Positions 5,106 through 5,936 of a DNA stretch of 5,936 nt are shown one piece after another. Position numbers and translations under genes: made by a program. The notes under the pieces were generated by a model. The model ran no database searches. It was not told the DNA's origin and saw only the letters and a list, made by a program, of their open reading frames with translations. Position 1 is the stretch's first letter; every line of letters starts with the position of its first letter. The stretch spans positions 1 through 5,936 of the forward strand of contig JADDQX010000149.1 in the NCBI GenBank assembly GCA_016781115.1, given 5' to 3'. Origin of the DNA: Actinomycetota bacterium. GTDB lineage: Bacteria > Actinomycetota > CADDZG01 > WHSQ01.

Positions 5106-5936
5106 AGACGCTGTTGTCGCGAGGGCGGGGGCCGAACCTCGAGGATCGGCTCGAGGCGCTGCGGGTGGTGGTCGAGACGGGCCGCGACCGCCTCGATGCC
5201 GCCGATGTCGACGCCGCTCGCGCGGTGCTCGATCGTTCTGCCGAGCGGATCGGTATGGGGGCCGAGTTCACGGTGGTGGCGCTCGCGGGCGCGACCGGTA
5301 GCGGGAAGTCCTCTCTCTTCAACACCTTGAGCGGGAGCGAGCTCTCCGAGGTCGGCGTGCTCCGCCCCACCACCGGGACGCCGCACGCGACGGTGTGGGG
5401 TGAGGGGGCCTCTGGCAGGCTGCTCGACTGGCTGGGCGTTCCGCGCCGGCATCACCAGCAGGACGCAGAGCTCGAAGGCCTGGTGCTGCTGGATCTACCC
5501 GACCACGACTCGACGCAGGTCGAGCATCGGCTCGAGGTCGATCGGCTGGCGAAGCTGGTGGACGTCTTCGTCTGGGTCCTCGATCCGCAGAAGTACGCCG
5601 ACGCGGCGCTGCACGAGGGCTACCTGCGCCCCCTCGCGAGCCACGCGGCCGTAACAGTGGTCGTCTTGAACCAGATCGACCGGCTGAGCGAGGCCGACCG
5701 GCGTCGCTGCATGACCGACGTCCAGCGTCTGATCGAAGCGGATGGGCTGCGCGATGTGCGGTTGCTGTCGACCTCGGTTCGAACGGGCGAGGGTATCGAC
5801 GAGCTGAGGGCCGCGATCGCGACGAGGGTTAAGGAAGAGCGCGCCGCGCTCGAGCGTCTGAGCGCGGACGTGGACCAGGTCGTGGAGCGACTGTCTCGTT
5901 ACTGCGGAGCGCGTCCGAACGCGTTGCGGGGGCCGG
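5102..5936 (+). CDS. Second GTPase of the tandem pair (3' end outside the window)
   Basis: A GTG start at 5102-5104 overlaps the upstream TGA (5103-5105) as GTGA, with a weak AAGAGG ten bases before it; translational coupling is likely. The 278 codons present hold a full G domain: G1 GATGSGKSS (63-71), G2-like RPTTGTP (89-95), G3 DLPD (131-134), G4 NQID (190-193) with its aspartate intact, and a G5-like STSVRTGEG (223-231). The P-loop-to-G2 stretch closely resembles that of the upstream protein (GKS.L.N.L.G followed by S..GVLRPTT.TP), pointing to ancient duplication. After the G domain a charged helix begins (VKEERAALERLSADVDQVVE), where a stalk and perhaps membrane segments would follow. Unlike its neighbour it has a near-canonical nucleotide pocket, so it may be the more active partner. 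The complete gene is not visible. Confidence 0.88.
   Translation, partial: MKTLLSRGRGPNLEDRLEALRVVVETGRDRLDAADVDAARAVLDRSAERIGMGAEFTVVALAGATGSGKSSLFNTLSGSELSEVGVLRPTTGTPHATVWGEGASGRLLDWLGVPRRHHQQDAELEGLVLLDLPDHDSTQVEHRLEVDRLAKLVDVFVWVLDPQKYADAALHEGYLRPLASHAAVTVVVLNQIDRLSEADRRRCMTDVQRLIEADGLRDVRLLSTSVRTGEGIDELRAAIATRVKEERAALERLSADVDQVVERLSRYCGARPNALRGP

Noticed and set aside
1..5936. CRISPR array, insertion sequence, rRNA, prophage or defence island
   Set aside because: No spaced direct repeats, transposase-like product, terminal inverted repeats with target duplications, or RNA gene signatures were seen.

Overview
This is a high-GC bacterial window. The strongly G/C-biased third codon positions, two probable leaderless starts with a TAnnnT box six bases upstream, and a tandem pair of dynamin-like GTPases all suggest an actinobacterium (Actinomycetota). 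The lineage cannot be fixed further from the sequence alone.

Left half, minus strand, read right to left. A secreted, cysteine-rich right-handed beta-helix protein (1609-3282) ends exactly where a long imperfect inverted repeat begins (1557-1608). Next comes a short leaderless DUF2277 gene (1340-1543), then an aldo/keto reductase (306-1277) that probably shares its transcript. A 12-bp GC-rich hairpin sits just after the reductase stop. At the left edge lies the 5' end of another minus-strand gene (1-100), also with a leaderless-type promoter, encoding the start of a probable membrane protein.

Right half, plus strand. After a 131-bp divergent spacer come two GTPases whose genes overlap by 4 bp (GTGA). 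The first (3414-5105) is a complete 563-residue dynamin-like protein with a C-terminal glycine-rich hydrophobic segment. The second (5102 onward) is cut by the window end. They very probably form one operon and work as a pair at the membrane.

The beta-helix, DUF2277 and reductase genes show no obvious pathway in common. The features most worth a second look are: the structured inverted repeat between the beta-helix stop and the DUF2277 promoter; the 5' leader of the beta-helix gene, which carries a partial resemblance to the first half of a c-di-GMP-I (GEMM) riboswitch; and the GTPase pair, whose first member lacks the standard G4 aspartate.
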